48,867 bases of DNA from a virus (IMGVR_UViG_3300032242_001981:1-48867), one strand, 5' to 3'; positions 39,301-46,075 are shown, numbered from the stretch's first letter. The notes: generated from the sequence alone by a model not told the origin. Numbers and translations are program-made.

Positions 39301-39609
39301 AAAAGTAGTACTAGTATGGGCAGTAGATGAGTAGTATAACTTGCCTCCAAAAATAACAATATGGCCTACGCCATACGCATGACCAGTAACCCAGGGTCCT
39401 GTCCAAGTTTTACCGTCGACTATTAGTTGCCAAACAGGAAAAGTAGCATACAGATCTGTATAAAAGTTTGCGCTTGATGTGTTTGGTATTAAGCAAGAAT
39501 ATGCTTTTCCGTCGTTAAGAATAACATCATCTCGTGCGTATACTGTGCTAGGGGCCCATGTGCCTGACCATGTATATCGTAGTCTACCTATCTTAAATTC
39601 TGCTGCCAT
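30316..39609 (-). CDS. Giant modular tail/fibre protein, 3097 residues
   Basis: A paralogue of the 3539-residue protein with the same ends and a different middle. In order: six CBM5/12-like units at about 10-320 and a seventh near 540-605; a beta-helix start near 655 (YYVDAFSGVDSSGYG), with KTGTYNELLPIVVPENVAII near 870-890 and GTGIRNMSFFGLKG near 1090; SYYAYAGYFAEAGGRIRSAN near 1200; a fibre-type carbohydrate-binding unit at about 1290-1566 (NMLKWSNEFLTTW ... YGSQLEISNADYVPSFYLDT) with a foreign module inside it; several FCCH-like beta modules at 1600-2150; a propeller-like region at about 2160-2710, interrupted by a LamG-like domain at 2290-2480 (FGISSLSLDGSSYVTVASDD, WTHIAVSRASGTTRLFVNGT, GYIDEVRIS); and the shared C-terminus (FYSSTDENGNFSVGGLFGVQ). 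A good AAGGA ribosome-binding site precedes the ATG. I infer a host-contacting virion protein. Confidence 0.8.
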   Translation of the reverse strand: MAAEFKIGRLRYTWSGTWAPSTVYARDDVILNDGKAYSCLIPNTSSANFYTDLYATFPVWQLIVDGKTWTGPWVTGHAYGVGHIVIFGGKLYYSSTAHTSTTFAADVANWTVYTEFDAWRPVWTPSTVYGQNDLVRWGGVVYKCLANHTSATYVSPTYLGLEANQESWTVYYSGVEYKGNWVNGTRYKLNDLVKVDGNIYRCTQYHIASSTLNTSSFTMWLPGQMFDLVWSSGTTYQIGDAVVYGGDAYISKTANNTNNDPSTDTTNWGLFNVGYSVRNSWSSGSNYAPGDLVARNGILYEAVADSSNQDPNVTTLTKFYVAGGSSGTTLNLTSSSGIVSGMIVAGSNISNGQTVSTVTTTTASASAASITGAPITISSFTSKTGVGTYSVTFAIPSQSVAPSTGISYLVAGNSNSAYNGTYTASASTTTSITLSYTSDPGTYGTGTTTVTPPFGTVLTLGGTVTGTFAPGMIIDNAASGTYIVSGSGSSWILSLGNSLVSGTISGTLNSVTLTAPPNGTITDNQLLSFRGINSAYWSLLIPGKKWANRWTTATTYSVGDVVTWATGTYVCINPHTSAYVSSSSNNRPDYDSSSVNWVLLISHDLNNTLNVKGDLRTFSNGKPVALPITSTTGSIDTYVLGVSTNLPNWRKLNVIPAVYYVDAFSGVDSSGYGVTWDQPWKTIKYACDVVNAGFYYPNAVALLKANKPYMIAEMYQWMLYQMAQNLSPFTVDSLWDPLRAQRDAEQIVDAVIYDIKRGGNSQTVAATQSFFYYGSKTQLINSLVESSIVYYAPALTYLQTVIESIAANTILPSYQTLNNVQAVSIVNQVIGNAVEIGVITEIKSLLSIVITALTNHNTYLVPGPNTGITASIYVKTGTYNELLPIVVPENVAIIGDELRSAVVQPAISKTLYCTDTIASSNTMIVNTTIGLTDQMPLQFISPYVNNAPSTFGGVITGQTYYVVGSSITSTSLQINDGPTFTFTGTTTIGRNILSNVTSITSLAVGMSIVGPGIPDNTYVYSFSQAVNSIASITMCLGYPLADGYVFVASNASSSGILQSFTASGNLVQFTNGYGRMTIYAGDCLKNMFLMHNGTGIRNMSFFGLKGTISAVNAYNTARPTGGAYTSLDPGTGPNDTSVWIIRKSPYIQNVTVFGEGATGIKIDGYLHNGGSKSIVSNDYTMVISDGIGIWCTGPAAITEAISVFSYYAYAGYFAEAGGRIRSANGNSSYGTFGVVSEGYDLTEVPLAGLVNNQSQQVQANVTSAFGTTDQLLKLNYSNAGSGYSNPTTNMLKWSNEFLTTWTNDANLSYTKNNTAPTGYTEAWLLTGSTSTPGAGYIQQSVSINPAGSTYTNIGGATQDGAPGTGATFDIVVTSTAYIVTVNSSGGTNAQYQTGNNILIKGSVLGGLDNINDLTIVVGNLAGTGISTISAISGTVPTGSDQAYTLSMYVYAGTSSSIDIQAVFSGTTTVTSGISYNVSSHSVTPYSGTSITSTANGGTLPAQYGAQKTLVTGWYRVWMSVNDSTGVNNTLTYKFFPQGANAPIANTYSIIYGSQLEISNADYVPSFYLDTTTNRFTQYANYEVVGAGAGAVLSGDELRSQSVFNARITTDNNGYTGGAGYATSSNTAQDGGAYSIKLSSTDQGLYNYLGMRVFVGSGTGAGQYGFISYYNIGSGVDSNGITSKTALVVKETVDPLTVITTINSLTPANNLLTLAGGTDVSTWYVNQAVQFIPTYYTTTATATSIDTVVATATVGGTVNTIAVPTASLEINMQVTFAGSAFNITPGYQYYIVTIDYAQNLIQISTTLSGNPIELSTVDSGTMTMTYPRYSGYIKAPTQNMVPNISIQFTGVALGGLVLGTNYYINEIIDGNSFTVSTNKVTLTTTSTSTDPVSTVAATTASLVPMNPIVFSGTIFDAAITQGTTYYISKIIDANNFNIADRIIRTTATNTEFGTNLITMDSVTDFVVGNPIIFGGIATGKTFGNIAPETVYYIQTINTLTKAITISADKTNTFILTNRTGLIQARTCPTRLALGGGTGSMTINSTGTRVVVTNSVGNISTMNGTFSTSLFGGLNSYTIYYITSLTPGSNPQLTISTSKAGTPITLATGVGNMQMVASGWDNITPGTAVSTFLDSTSAYFIEPRMVFALPGYTQTSGTVTTPLTGGASFNRIAYGNNYFIAIPTTGTVGARSTDGTNWTAIVLPSSVQTWADVTFGNKYWVALGAGVGQSSLAAYSNSNGLGWRTVALPSVSTWSKIIYGNGTFVAISSDNTRAAYSVNQGRTWTATSLSSSTAITLTGTPILSTAQSKFGISSLSLDGSSYVTVASDDRFAYNKEDFTIECFIRLNSIGGTQTIIDQRTAGNEAAILIDVQATGAVRLYILGTARITSATLVTANTWTHIAVSRASGTTRLFVNGTVQSTTYTDANVYAARPVAIGVNAISGSAYTTGYIDEVRISRGVSKYTTTFTPTSSAFTSDANTMLLMHLDNVNGSTAITSTIGSWVGLTYGSGLFVAVNSVGQTSWSPDGITWNSSTLPTSSTILSGVQITGGGGSFTCTSTAIQLVVGQSVTVSGNNTGDSTITNGTYYISTTNGKTTFVLSDSYAHAIAGTNPISTGSGTTTGLTFAVGTPAYTDVAFGNNKFIAIQSGTGLYSAYSFDGVNWGQSSTTMSATMISYGQGTFVTVNSGSTASWVSEHGIYWTSRTLTYGSISAMKFGFNSNNIGVFATLTGDGNSSGNATAINEGARPQGRATVNSGVITSVTLWETGSNYTSVPTVSLIDYNVSVTATLTPRIGNGTLANPTFINRGTGYSTTSTVVTITGNGYADTYQIGLNLIVKNLASVPLVGSNLSIDGNTQVYKITNATAVFGTVAPFIEATIQISPEMTTAKSPAHNTPIQLRQLYSQCRVTNHDFLLVGTGNRQTANYPYTDITTAKINQQAVETNQGHIFYSSTDENGNFSVGGLFGVQQATGTVTLSATQFGLTGLQTLSLGGIAVGSSSVVITQFSTDSTFAANSDAIVPTQRAVKSYLTGRLSQGGANTYTGNFIAGTVSVGGPNFIKSTVANGAIGSAIKMQNKVYITGKGVDGGMAALDMFMRRRS
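32160..32740 (-). other. LamG-like domain inside the propeller of the 3097-residue protein
   Basis: About 190 residues have the layout of a laminin-G/concanavalin-like sandwich: FGISSLSLDGSSYVTVASDD, then FTIECFIRL, WTHIAVSRASGTTRLFVNGT and GYIDEVRIS with a closing MLLMHLDN. It sits exactly between a propeller unit ending NQGRTWTATSL and the next one, GSWVGLTYGSGLFVAVNS. Such domains bind sugars. Confidence 0.6.
38640..39585 (-). repeat. Six tandem CBM5/12-like repeats at the N-terminus of the 3097-residue protein
   Basis: Six units of about 50 residues, for example WVTGHAYGVGHIVIFGGKLY followed by SSTAHTS and WTVY. The order of conserved Trp, Tyr, Gly and His-Thr-Ser is the same as in the array of the other giant, unit by unit, which shows that the whole array existed before the two genes diverged. 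The sixth unit is incomplete at its end, where a beta module (GTTLNLTSSSGIVSGMIV) begins. Confidence 0.6.
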
Positions 39610-39629
39610 GTTATATTTTCCTTATCTCT

Positions 39630-39641
39630 CTATTACTTATC
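39630..39641 (-). promoter_or_regulatory. Weak promoter-like box before the 3097-residue gene
   Basis: Minus-strand GATAAGTAATAG, 20 bases before the ATG at 39609. It differs from the GATAAATACTA(T) element of the other giant gene at about three positions. The location is right, but the match alone is weak in AT-rich DNA. Confidence 0.3.
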
Positions 39642-39649
39642 TGTTTGTT

Positions 39650-40024
39650 TTAACTTACAATTTGGCTTTGATCGTATGTGTATGCTTGATTAATTCTTAC
39701 TACAAGTTCGCCATTGGAGTTAATATAATAATAACAATTTTTACCGTCAAATCGATATTGATCAAAAGTTAAATTTGGATAGGGGCGACTATGATCTGTT
39801 GCCAGTCTACCATCAAAGAAATCAATACCGTATTCAAAGTTTTCAAAGTTGCGGTCATTGGGCCCTGGTTGATTTAATGTAAGTGTATCAAAATCTTTTA
39901 GTTGATCAATTTTATAAAAATAAAGTGTACCGTCATCTGTACGTTGTAGTCCGTAGAAATATCTAGGATTACCTTCGCCTAATATATCATTTAAACTAAG
40001 TTCGCCGCCTGCATAATAAGTCAT
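39650..40024 (-). CDS. Conserved marine-phage structural protein, 124 residues
   Basis: A 124-residue acidic protein with RYFYGLQRTDDGTLYFYKID (21-40), a DxxTLNQPGPNDRNFENFEYG middle, YPNLTFDQYRFDGKNCYYYI and VVRINQAY. The FYGLxRxxxGxL...Y.QYR...YYI..G.....IN pattern is one I recall from small virion proteins of T4-like cyanophages with no assigned role. An AAAGGA ribosome-binding site precedes the ATG at 40024. It lies between the small beta-sandwich gene and the 3097-residue giant, so a part in assembling or anchoring that fibre is possible. Confidence 0.6.
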   Translation of the reverse strand: MTYYAGGELSLNDILGEGNPRYFYGLQRTDDGTLYFYKIDQLKDFDTLTLNQPGPNDRNFENFEYGIDFFDGRLATDHSRPYPNLTFDQYRFDGKNCYYYINSNGELVVRINQAYTYDQSQIVS

Positions 40025-40035
40025 AATCTTTTCCT

Positions 40036-40380
40036 TTAAACTATTTCAACGTAGCTCATTACCAAATCTAAACTACTATCAAAGTTTGCACTCATCTTAA
40101 TACTTGTAGATGGTCCCAACACCAATTTTTCACCGCCGTTAACTACTCGCAGACTTTGGTTAGGTGGAATCACAATTTCTTTTATAAAATATGCTGTAAC
40201 CGGACTGCCATTATTGCCTGTTGGGTCTGTTAATTTAATATTGGCCAGCACAATACCGTTAGTCATGTTGGTCAAACTAAGACCAATAACTGTAGTTTTT
40301 GCATTTGCTCCAGTAGTTAGGATAGTAGTCTCTACTGTGCCTAATCCTGCTTTTAATACGTTTTTAAAATTCGTTGCCAT
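40036..40380 (-). CDS. Small beta-sandwich structural protein 2
   Basis: A 114-residue protein: MATNFKNVLKAGLGTVETTI, then VIGLSLTNMTNGIVLANIKL, a VIPPNQSLRVV turn and KLVLGPSTSIKMSANFDSSL. It has the same arrangement of strands as the genes at 19258 and 46944 and is probably a distant paralogue. The type is frequent in marine T4-like phages as a minor virion protein. It starts seven bases after the 960-residue fibre gene. Confidence 0.6.
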   Translation of the reverse strand: MATNFKNVLKAGLGTVETTILTTGANAKTTVIGLSLTNMTNGIVLANIKLTDPTGNNGSPVTAYFIKEIVIPPNQSLRVVNGGEKLVLGPSTSIKMSANFDSSLDLVMSYVEIV

Positions 40381-40387
40381 TTTTCTA

Positions 40388-43270
40388 TTATCCTAACATT
40401 ATTGCGGACGTGATGCCCAAATTTTCTGCTTCTGATGCTGTTACTCCGCCTACTGTTCCTGCTATACCTGACCAATAAGTTCCAGTATAGACTTCAACTC
40501 TGCCGTCAGTGGTGTTATATCTAACCATACCTGTTTCTACGATTGCGGGTCTAGAATCTGTGTTTCCGGTTGGGATAACAAATCCGCCACTGCCACCTAT
40601 TTTAAAATAACCACTACCTGTATTTGATATTTCAGTAACACTATCAGCGATAATATTACTTATCAAATTTCCCTGAACTTCAAAATTCCCAATCTGTACA
40701 GTTGCATCTAATACCAAATCTGTGCCAGATACTGTAGTAGCAATGGTATTTCCGTCAATTTTAATATTCTCAAACTGTGCGTATCCTGTACTAGTTAGTG
40801 TGCCTGTTATATTAGTGTCACCAGTTTGGGTATAATTACCAGTTTGTGTATAGTCACCGGTATGTGTTACTGTTCCTGTTATAGAAGTGTCAGCTAATGT
40901 TGTTGTGCCATTAACTGTAAGAGTCTGTGCAATCTCAACATTGTTGGTTGGAATTGATATAATTCCGTTACCGTTAGCTTCTAATATTAGATCAGCGTTA
41001 GACGGAATAGTAGTGATAGTATTATTACTAATATTAATACTACCAACATTTATTTGGTTAGTATATAAGTATTTCCATCTTAAACTATCACTACCTAAAT
41101 TGTATGTGTTAGTAGTACTAGGTAACAAGTCACTGTTTACACCAGCAACAAAACTCACACTATCAGTTGTTTGATCACCAACTTGTATATTTCCGCCTAT
41201 GGTCACATTACCAACTACATCAAGATTTCCTGCAATGTTTACATTGTTAGTAAAGTTGATTTGATCGTTAGCACTGGTAATGTTTATAGGGCCAGTGGTA
41301 CTGCTAAAAGTATTTCCTGTAAGTCTTAGATTACCTGTTTCAATTTTTACACCATCAATATAGGTAGTATTTGCGCCGTTGGTAAAAGTTACTCCAGTAT
41401 CTGATTGGATGTTGACACTGGTGCTTGTAAACTGCACAGTGCCGTCCTGTTGGTTCACATAGAATAAATCACCGACTCGAAAATCGCCTTTGTGATCAAC
41501 TGAATTGTAATATATTTTTGCTCCACTAGCTTCTGTTATTTCGTTGTCCTGAATAACAAAACTTACATCATTGTCACTACGTTTGCCTACACCAATATAT
41601 GCCAAATTTTGACCAATCAAGTATGCAACTACACCAACACCTGTTCCGTAAACTCCGTAGTTACCATATACTGTAGCAGATCCAATAGCACGAACTTCAA
41701 CACCAAAGTCGCTATAATCAACCAGTGTAATTCTAGTTGCTCTGCCGCCCGAGTTAGAACGTATATCTTGTGCAGTAGTTGATGTATATAATCCGTTGAC
41801 TTTGCCTGTTAGATATATTTTACCGTCTGTATCTTTTTTAGTTATAGTGCCGGATGCAAGTATAGTAACACCATCAACATCATAATAACTGATAGTGTTG
41901 CCAACATTAAATGTTCCAGTAATGCCGCTTAGTCGCAAAGATGTTTTACCTGCGTTGGCAAATCCTGTTGATCCGCTATATAAGTACATGCCTTTGTCAG
42001 CAAAGTAACTAAAACTGTTTAACCACTCAACGCGAGTTCCGTTAGTTGCAGAAAGACATTCTTGATTTGGTGTGAAAAATGTTACAGAGTGGAATAAACA
42101 AGCGGCTTCTTTGCTTAAAATATTAGCCACGCTACCGTCAAGCAGTACGCCTTTACCAGCATCGTTACTGTCAAATCCATAAGGATCGCTAGAACTAGTT
42201 ACACTACCTCTGCTGATAACTGTGACATTTTTAATATAAGGACTACGACTAGTCACTGTAAGATTATTGGCAAAACGGAAAGCATAGCCTGTATTATTTG
42301 TACCGTTATATCTGTAACCTGTAATAGTTAAATCTTCAACTGTTGTTTCACCGTTTAATAAAAATACATCTTTATCAACGGTTCCTATTGTTGGTTGAAC
42401 TGTTACTGAGCGTAGACTTTCGCCCTTAACAGTTACACCAACCGGAACTGTTAATGGAAATATTTCAGTGTATGTTCCTGGATACAAGAATACTGTATCC
42501 CCGCTAGTAGCAACTGAAAGTGCTTTCTTTAAACTAGCAAATGGATCATTTTGATGTGTTCCGCTGTAGGTATCATTGCCGTTTGTAGCAACATAGTAAA
42601 TTTTACCCTGGCGAAGAGTTAGTTGTATGCCATCAACTGTTAAATTATCAGTAGCAATAGCATTACTGTGTATGGTGTTGACCCAAATATCTGCCCAGCG
42701 TTTATCGCTGTTTCCTAGCGTATAGGTATTGTCAAAGTTGGGTATAATATTACTGTTGATATCAGCATTAAAGACGATATTGTCAGTGTTTGCATCGCCT
42801 ATTGTGATATCGCCATCTGCTGTAATACTTCCAGTAGCATGAATATTTCCATGGACATTTGTATCAGCAAATACTTCTACAGTACCTATACCGTTTGGTC
42901 GTAATTCTAAATTAGTGCTGGCTGTGTTTGTTGAAATAATGTTAGCATCTAACGTGATAGCATCTATTTTAAGTTTGTTTTGATATACTATTGCGGCACC
43001 GTTAAATCCTGTTAGATTTAAAATACCTGTAGAACTATCTATAGTATTACCAGAAATAGTAATATCACCGATACTTAAATTATCAGTTTCTAAATATGTT
43101 GTTCTTGTTGTACCGTTTACCTGTAGGTCATGTGTTGGAGTATCAGTATTCACGCCGATACGCATGTGATTCACATCGAGATATAGAAGGTCTGTCTCAA
43201 ACGCTAAATCAACTCCGTCACGAAGCAGATTTGCTTTTAAGAGCGGACCCGAAATGCGACCAATGGACAT
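40388..43270 (-). CDS. Beta-helix fibre protein, 960 residues
   Basis: It begins MSIGRISGPLLKANLLRDG, followed by DLAFETDLLYLDVNHMRIGV, an N-terminus I recognise from large structural proteins of T4-like cyanophages. At about 222-300 lies the start of a pectin-lyase-type beta-helix (YYVATNGNDTYSGTHQNDPF, FLYPGTYTEIFPLTVPVGVT, LRSVTVQP), continued by helix turns up to about residue 600 (SFSYFADKGMYLYSG, IGSATVYGNYGVYG) and IYYNSVDHKGDFRVGDLFYV. The C-terminal part has repeated units (NGTTTLADTSITGTVTHTGD) and ends in the module GMVRYNTTDGRVEVYTGTYW. It is a paralogue of the 883-residue gene upstream. I infer a virion fibre or baseplate-attached spike that handles polysaccharide. Confidence 0.75.
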   Translation of the reverse strand: MSIGRISGPLLKANLLRDGVDLAFETDLLYLDVNHMRIGVNTDTPTHDLQVNGTTRTTYLETDNLSIGDITISGNTIDSSTGILNLTGFNGAAIVYQNKLKIDAITLDANIISTNTASTNLELRPNGIGTVEVFADTNVHGNIHATGSITADGDITIGDANTDNIVFNADINSNIIPNFDNTYTLGNSDKRWADIWVNTIHSNAIATDNLTVDGIQLTLRQGKIYYVATNGNDTYSGTHQNDPFASLKKALSVATSGDTVFLYPGTYTEIFPLTVPVGVTVKGESLRSVTVQPTIGTVDKDVFLLNGETTVEDLTITGYRYNGTNNTGYAFRFANNLTVTSRSPYIKNVTVISRGSVTSSSDPYGFDSNDAGKGVLLDGSVANILSKEAACLFHSVTFFTPNQECLSATNGTRVEWLNSFSYFADKGMYLYSGSTGFANAGKTSLRLSGITGTFNVGNTISYYDVDGVTILASGTITKKDTDGKIYLTGKVNGLYTSTTAQDIRSNSGGRATRITLVDYSDFGVEVRAIGSATVYGNYGVYGTGVGVVAYLIGQNLAYIGVGKRSDNDVSFVIQDNEITEASGAKIYYNSVDHKGDFRVGDLFYVNQQDGTVQFTSTSVNIQSDTGVTFTNGANTTYIDGVKIETGNLRLTGNTFSSTTGPINITSANDQINFTNNVNIAGNLDVVGNVTIGGNIQVGDQTTDSVSFVAGVNSDLLPSTTNTYNLGSDSLRWKYLYTNQINVGSINISNNTITTIPSNADLILEANGNGIISIPTNNVEIAQTLTVNGTTTLADTSITGTVTHTGDYTQTGNYTQTGDTNITGTLTSTGYAQFENIKIDGNTIATTVSGTDLVLDATVQIGNFEVQGNLISNIIADSVTEISNTGSGYFKIGGSGGFVIPTGNTDSRPAIVETGMVRYNTTDGRVEVYTGTYWSGIAGTVGGVTASEAENLGITSAIMLG

Positions 43271-43287
43271 GCGCTCTCCTAATGACC

Positions 43288-43300
43288 CCGTGTTTCACGG
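43288..43300 (-). other. Small perfect hairpin before the 960-residue gene
   Basis: CCGTG-AAA-CACGG on the minus strand, five base pairs with a three-base loop, about 18 bases before the ATG at 43270. It could affect mRNA folding around the start. Confidence 0.4.
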
Positions 43301-43341
43301 TTAACCACCTTACATTGCGGGTTTACCACAGTTTGATATCG

Positions 43342-43362
43342 GGGGTTTATTGGTCAAACCCC
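43342..43362 (-). terminator. Terminator-like hairpin between the two beta-helix fibre genes
   Basis: The minus strand reads GGGGTTT-GACCAAT-AAACCCC, seven base pairs with four G-C pairs. It lies about 30 bases after the stop of the 883-residue gene. No T-run follows, so it may be an RNA-end or stability element rather than a true intrinsic terminator. Confidence 0.45.
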
Positions 43363-43391
43363 TCAGTAATATTATTTAGCTGTTTGGAAAT

Positions 43392-46043
43392 TTAGCCCAG
43401 GATTATGCCCCATAAACCAAGGACTGCTTCAACTTCTTCGTAGGATATTTCTGCGGCAAGCCCTCTTGCAGGGATCCATCCGTTATCGCCTTCTGATGGA
43501 TTTCCTGAATATACCTCTGCGGCTACAACAGGATTTTCTACAAACTCTATAACCACATGATTGTTTATTCTAAACTGTCCTATTTCAGGAACAAGTTCTC
43601 TAGTTGTGCTATCACCTATTGGTATAGCTAATGCACCCATGTTGGCAAATTTTATATACCCTGCTCCAGTATTAGCAAATTGTATTTTTTTACTTAGAAT
43701 AGGACCGTTAAGAGTTAGTACATCTGTGCCATTTTTAAATGATATGTTACCTGTTGCTGATGCTAGGGTAATATCAGTACTTGAAAACGTTGTGCCTGCT
43801 AGATCTATATTTGCAAAAGTTCCGCCAGCACTGGTTATAACTTGCCCTGTTATAAGTGTATTTCCTGTACGGGTATTTGTAGTTGGGGTCAATACCGAAC
43901 CGCCTAAATAATTGCCAGTGTGCGTGACATTACCATTGACTGTTGCGTTGGTAAAATAGCTAGTGTTAGATACTTTTAAATTGTCGGTTATAACTACATC
44001 AGTAGTATTGACTTTAATTTTATTTGTAGAAGTTAGTACTAGATTTCCACTAGTTGTAGTAATAACATTTGTGGATAAATTTATATTTGCTGTTTGCGAA
44101 TTTACATTATATGCGTTCTTCCACTTTTGATTAGGTGTGTTGGATCCTAAATTGTAGGTGCCTGTTATTTTAGGTATTATATCACTGGTTATGTCTGATG
44201 TAAAATTAACAGTATCACTAGTTTGATTTCCTACAGTCAATGTACCTTCAACTTTGATATTGCCGCTAGTATATAAGTCTTTAGCAAATTGTATATTTTG
44301 TGTTAGTGTAGAAAGTCCGTTTGCGGGAGCTATTTCAAAAGAGTTACTGCGGGTAAAAATAGTGTTGTCTCGTAGAGTAAAGTCTCCAATGTCTATTTTA
44401 CTGTAGTCTATGAATGTTTGATTTGGTGCCGTGCCTATAGTTAAACTACTAATACCAGTAACAGTGCCTGAAGCAATGTTGATAGAAGTTGTGCCGGTAT
44501 CATAATTAACATAGAACTGTTTTCCAACTCTAAAATTACCCTGCTGGTCTACACTTTGAAAATATATTTTACCGTTATTAAGTTCTACAGTTTCATTAGC
44601 TTGTATAACCAAGGTGCGATCATTGCTAGAGTCTAGTCCTGTGCCAATATAACCAAAGTTATATTCAATCAAGTACATGAGTGTGTTAATACCGTCGGCT
44701 ACGGCACCGTATGTTCCATAAACACTGGCACTTGCAATTGCACGTACTTCAGCACCAAATTTAACACCAAGACTGGCCAATCCTAACGAGCCTTGTGTAG
44801 CATATAAGCTACGATTGGCATAATAGGTAAATGAGTTTAACCACTCTACTCTAACGCCGTTGGTCATCGTTAGAGCATCAACCCCCGGTGTGATAAATGT
44901 ACAGCTATGGAACAACATTGCCGCTTCATAAGTGGTAGCATCGCAAACACTACCGTCAACTAGAGCGCCTCGACCTGCATTGACTCCGCCGGTAATAACT
45001 GAACAATTTTGTACATAGGGACTACGAGTTGTTGTTTTTGCTCCATTGGCAAAACTAAATGCATATCCTTGATAAAAGTTTGCAACAGTTATGTCGCTAA
45101 TTGTAGTCTCACCGTTTAATAAAAATGCATTATTTGTATTAGTTCCTATAGTAGGTTGTATTGTAACTGATCGTAAACTAACACCTTTTACAGTAACTCC
45201 TACAGGAACAGTTAAGGGAAATGATTCAGTATATGTACCTGGATAGATATGAATCGTGTCGCCGCTTGTGGCTACACTTAATGCTCTTGTTAAAGTAGCA
45301 TATGGACTATTTTCGTGATTGCCACGATTAGTGTCAGAGCCGTTAGTAGCAACAAACCATGTCTTGCCAGGACGACGAACTACACTTATACCTGCACTAC
45401 CAATAGTATTTGCAACTAGAGCTTGCCCATTAACATGAGCTGTATATATGTCGCCCCAACGTTTTCCGCCAACTGTTAGATTGCTGCCTAGTGAATAATA
45501 ATTGGTAATGTCTGGTATTAGACTGCTGTTAACGTCGGCATTAAATGAAACGTTATCGCTGCCATTGTTACCAAATACAACAGAGCCATCGGCTGTAATG
45601 TTGCCAGTTGCGTGTAAGTTGCCAGTGATATTTGTATCAGCATATACTTCTAAAGAACCGGTTGGACTTAGGTTGATATTGGTATTTGATGTGCGTGTTA
45701 AAATCGCATGACCAGTAATTTCTAAGTTGTCAGTTTGAATATCATGAGCACTAACATAGTCACTCCCAGAAAGAACCACAGTTCCTGTGTTTGCTTTTAT
45801 TAGATGACCGTTACCTAGTTCAAGATTTCCTGCATTAATTTTAGATCCATCAATAATGATGTAGTCAGTTCTTAAATGTCCGTTGACATACAACTCTTTA
45901 TTAATAGGCGTACTATTAACACTAAGTTTTTTGCTGTTAACATCTAGGTAAAGTAGTTGATTTTCAAATCTAAGATCAGTACCTTCGCGCAAAAGATTTG
46001 CGTTAAGCAGTGCTCCTGAAATTCGACCAAGCTGTTTTGCCAT
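43392..46043 (-). CDS. Beta-helix fibre protein, 883 residues
   Basis: Paralogue of the 960-residue protein: MAKQLGRISGALLNANLLRE followed by DLRFENQLLYLDVNSKKLSV. The beta-helix start is at about 226-300 (WFVATNGSDTNRGNHENSPY, IHIYPGTYTESFPLTVPVGV, LRSVTIQP), followed by SFTYYANRSLYATQGS and IASASVYGTYGAVADG. Then comes IYFQSVDQQGNFRVGKQFYV, the motif shared with the giants. The C-terminus keeps a degraded form of the RYN attachment module (GQFRINNH...AAEVYSGNPSEGDNGW), with an insert of about 20 residues. A promoter-like box and a hairpin precede the ATG, so it may start its own transcript. Confidence 0.75.
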   Translation of the reverse strand: MAKQLGRISGALLNANLLREGTDLRFENQLLYLDVNSKKLSVNSTPINKELYVNGHLRTDYIIIDGSKINAGNLELGNGHLIKANTGTVVLSGSDYVSAHDIQTDNLEITGHAILTRTSNTNINLSPTGSLEVYADTNITGNLHATGNITADGSVVFGNNGSDNVSFNADVNSSLIPDITNYYSLGSNLTVGGKRWGDIYTAHVNGQALVANTIGSAGISVVRRPGKTWFVATNGSDTNRGNHENSPYATLTRALSVATSGDTIHIYPGTYTESFPLTVPVGVTVKGVSLRSVTIQPTIGTNTNNAFLLNGETTISDITVANFYQGYAFSFANGAKTTTRSPYVQNCSVITGGVNAGRGALVDGSVCDATTYEAAMLFHSCTFITPGVDALTMTNGVRVEWLNSFTYYANRSLYATQGSLGLASLGVKFGAEVRAIASASVYGTYGAVADGINTLMYLIEYNFGYIGTGLDSSNDRTLVIQANETVELNNGKIYFQSVDQQGNFRVGKQFYVNYDTGTTSINIASGTVTGISSLTIGTAPNQTFIDYSKIDIGDFTLRDNTIFTRSNSFEIAPANGLSTLTQNIQFAKDLYTSGNIKVEGTLTVGNQTSDTVNFTSDITSDIIPKITGTYNLGSNTPNQKWKNAYNVNSQTANINLSTNVITTTSGNLVLTSTNKIKVNTTDVVITDNLKVSNTSYFTNATVNGNVTHTGNYLGGSVLTPTTNTRTGNTLITGQVITSAGGTFANIDLAGTTFSSTDITLASATGNISFKNGTDVLTLNGPILSKKIQFANTGAGYIKFANMGALAIPIGDSTTRELVPEIGQFRINNHVVIEFVENPVVAAEVYSGNPSEGDNGWIPARGLAAEISYEEVEAVLGLWGIILG

Positions 46044-46054
46044 AGATAATCCCT

Positions 46055-46071
46055 AGGTACGTGATGTACCT
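46055..46071 (-). other. Leader hairpin of the 883-residue fibre gene
   Basis: AGGTAC-ATCAC-GTACCT on the minus strand forms six perfect base pairs. It lies between the promoter-like box and the ATG at 46043, so it would be in the mRNA leader, where it could influence stability or ribosome access. Confidence 0.4.
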
Positions 46072-46075
46072 TATA

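Larger units (their letters stand above)
43271..43391 (-). other. 121-base intergenic region with two hairpins
   Basis: This is the longest gap between genes of the minus-strand fibre block. It holds a strong hairpin at 43342-43362 and a smaller one at 43288-43300 (listed separately), plus an AT-rich CTAAATAATATTA (minus strand, near 43369-43381) that could be a weak promoter. Short frames here have no coding look. Confidence 0.5.
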
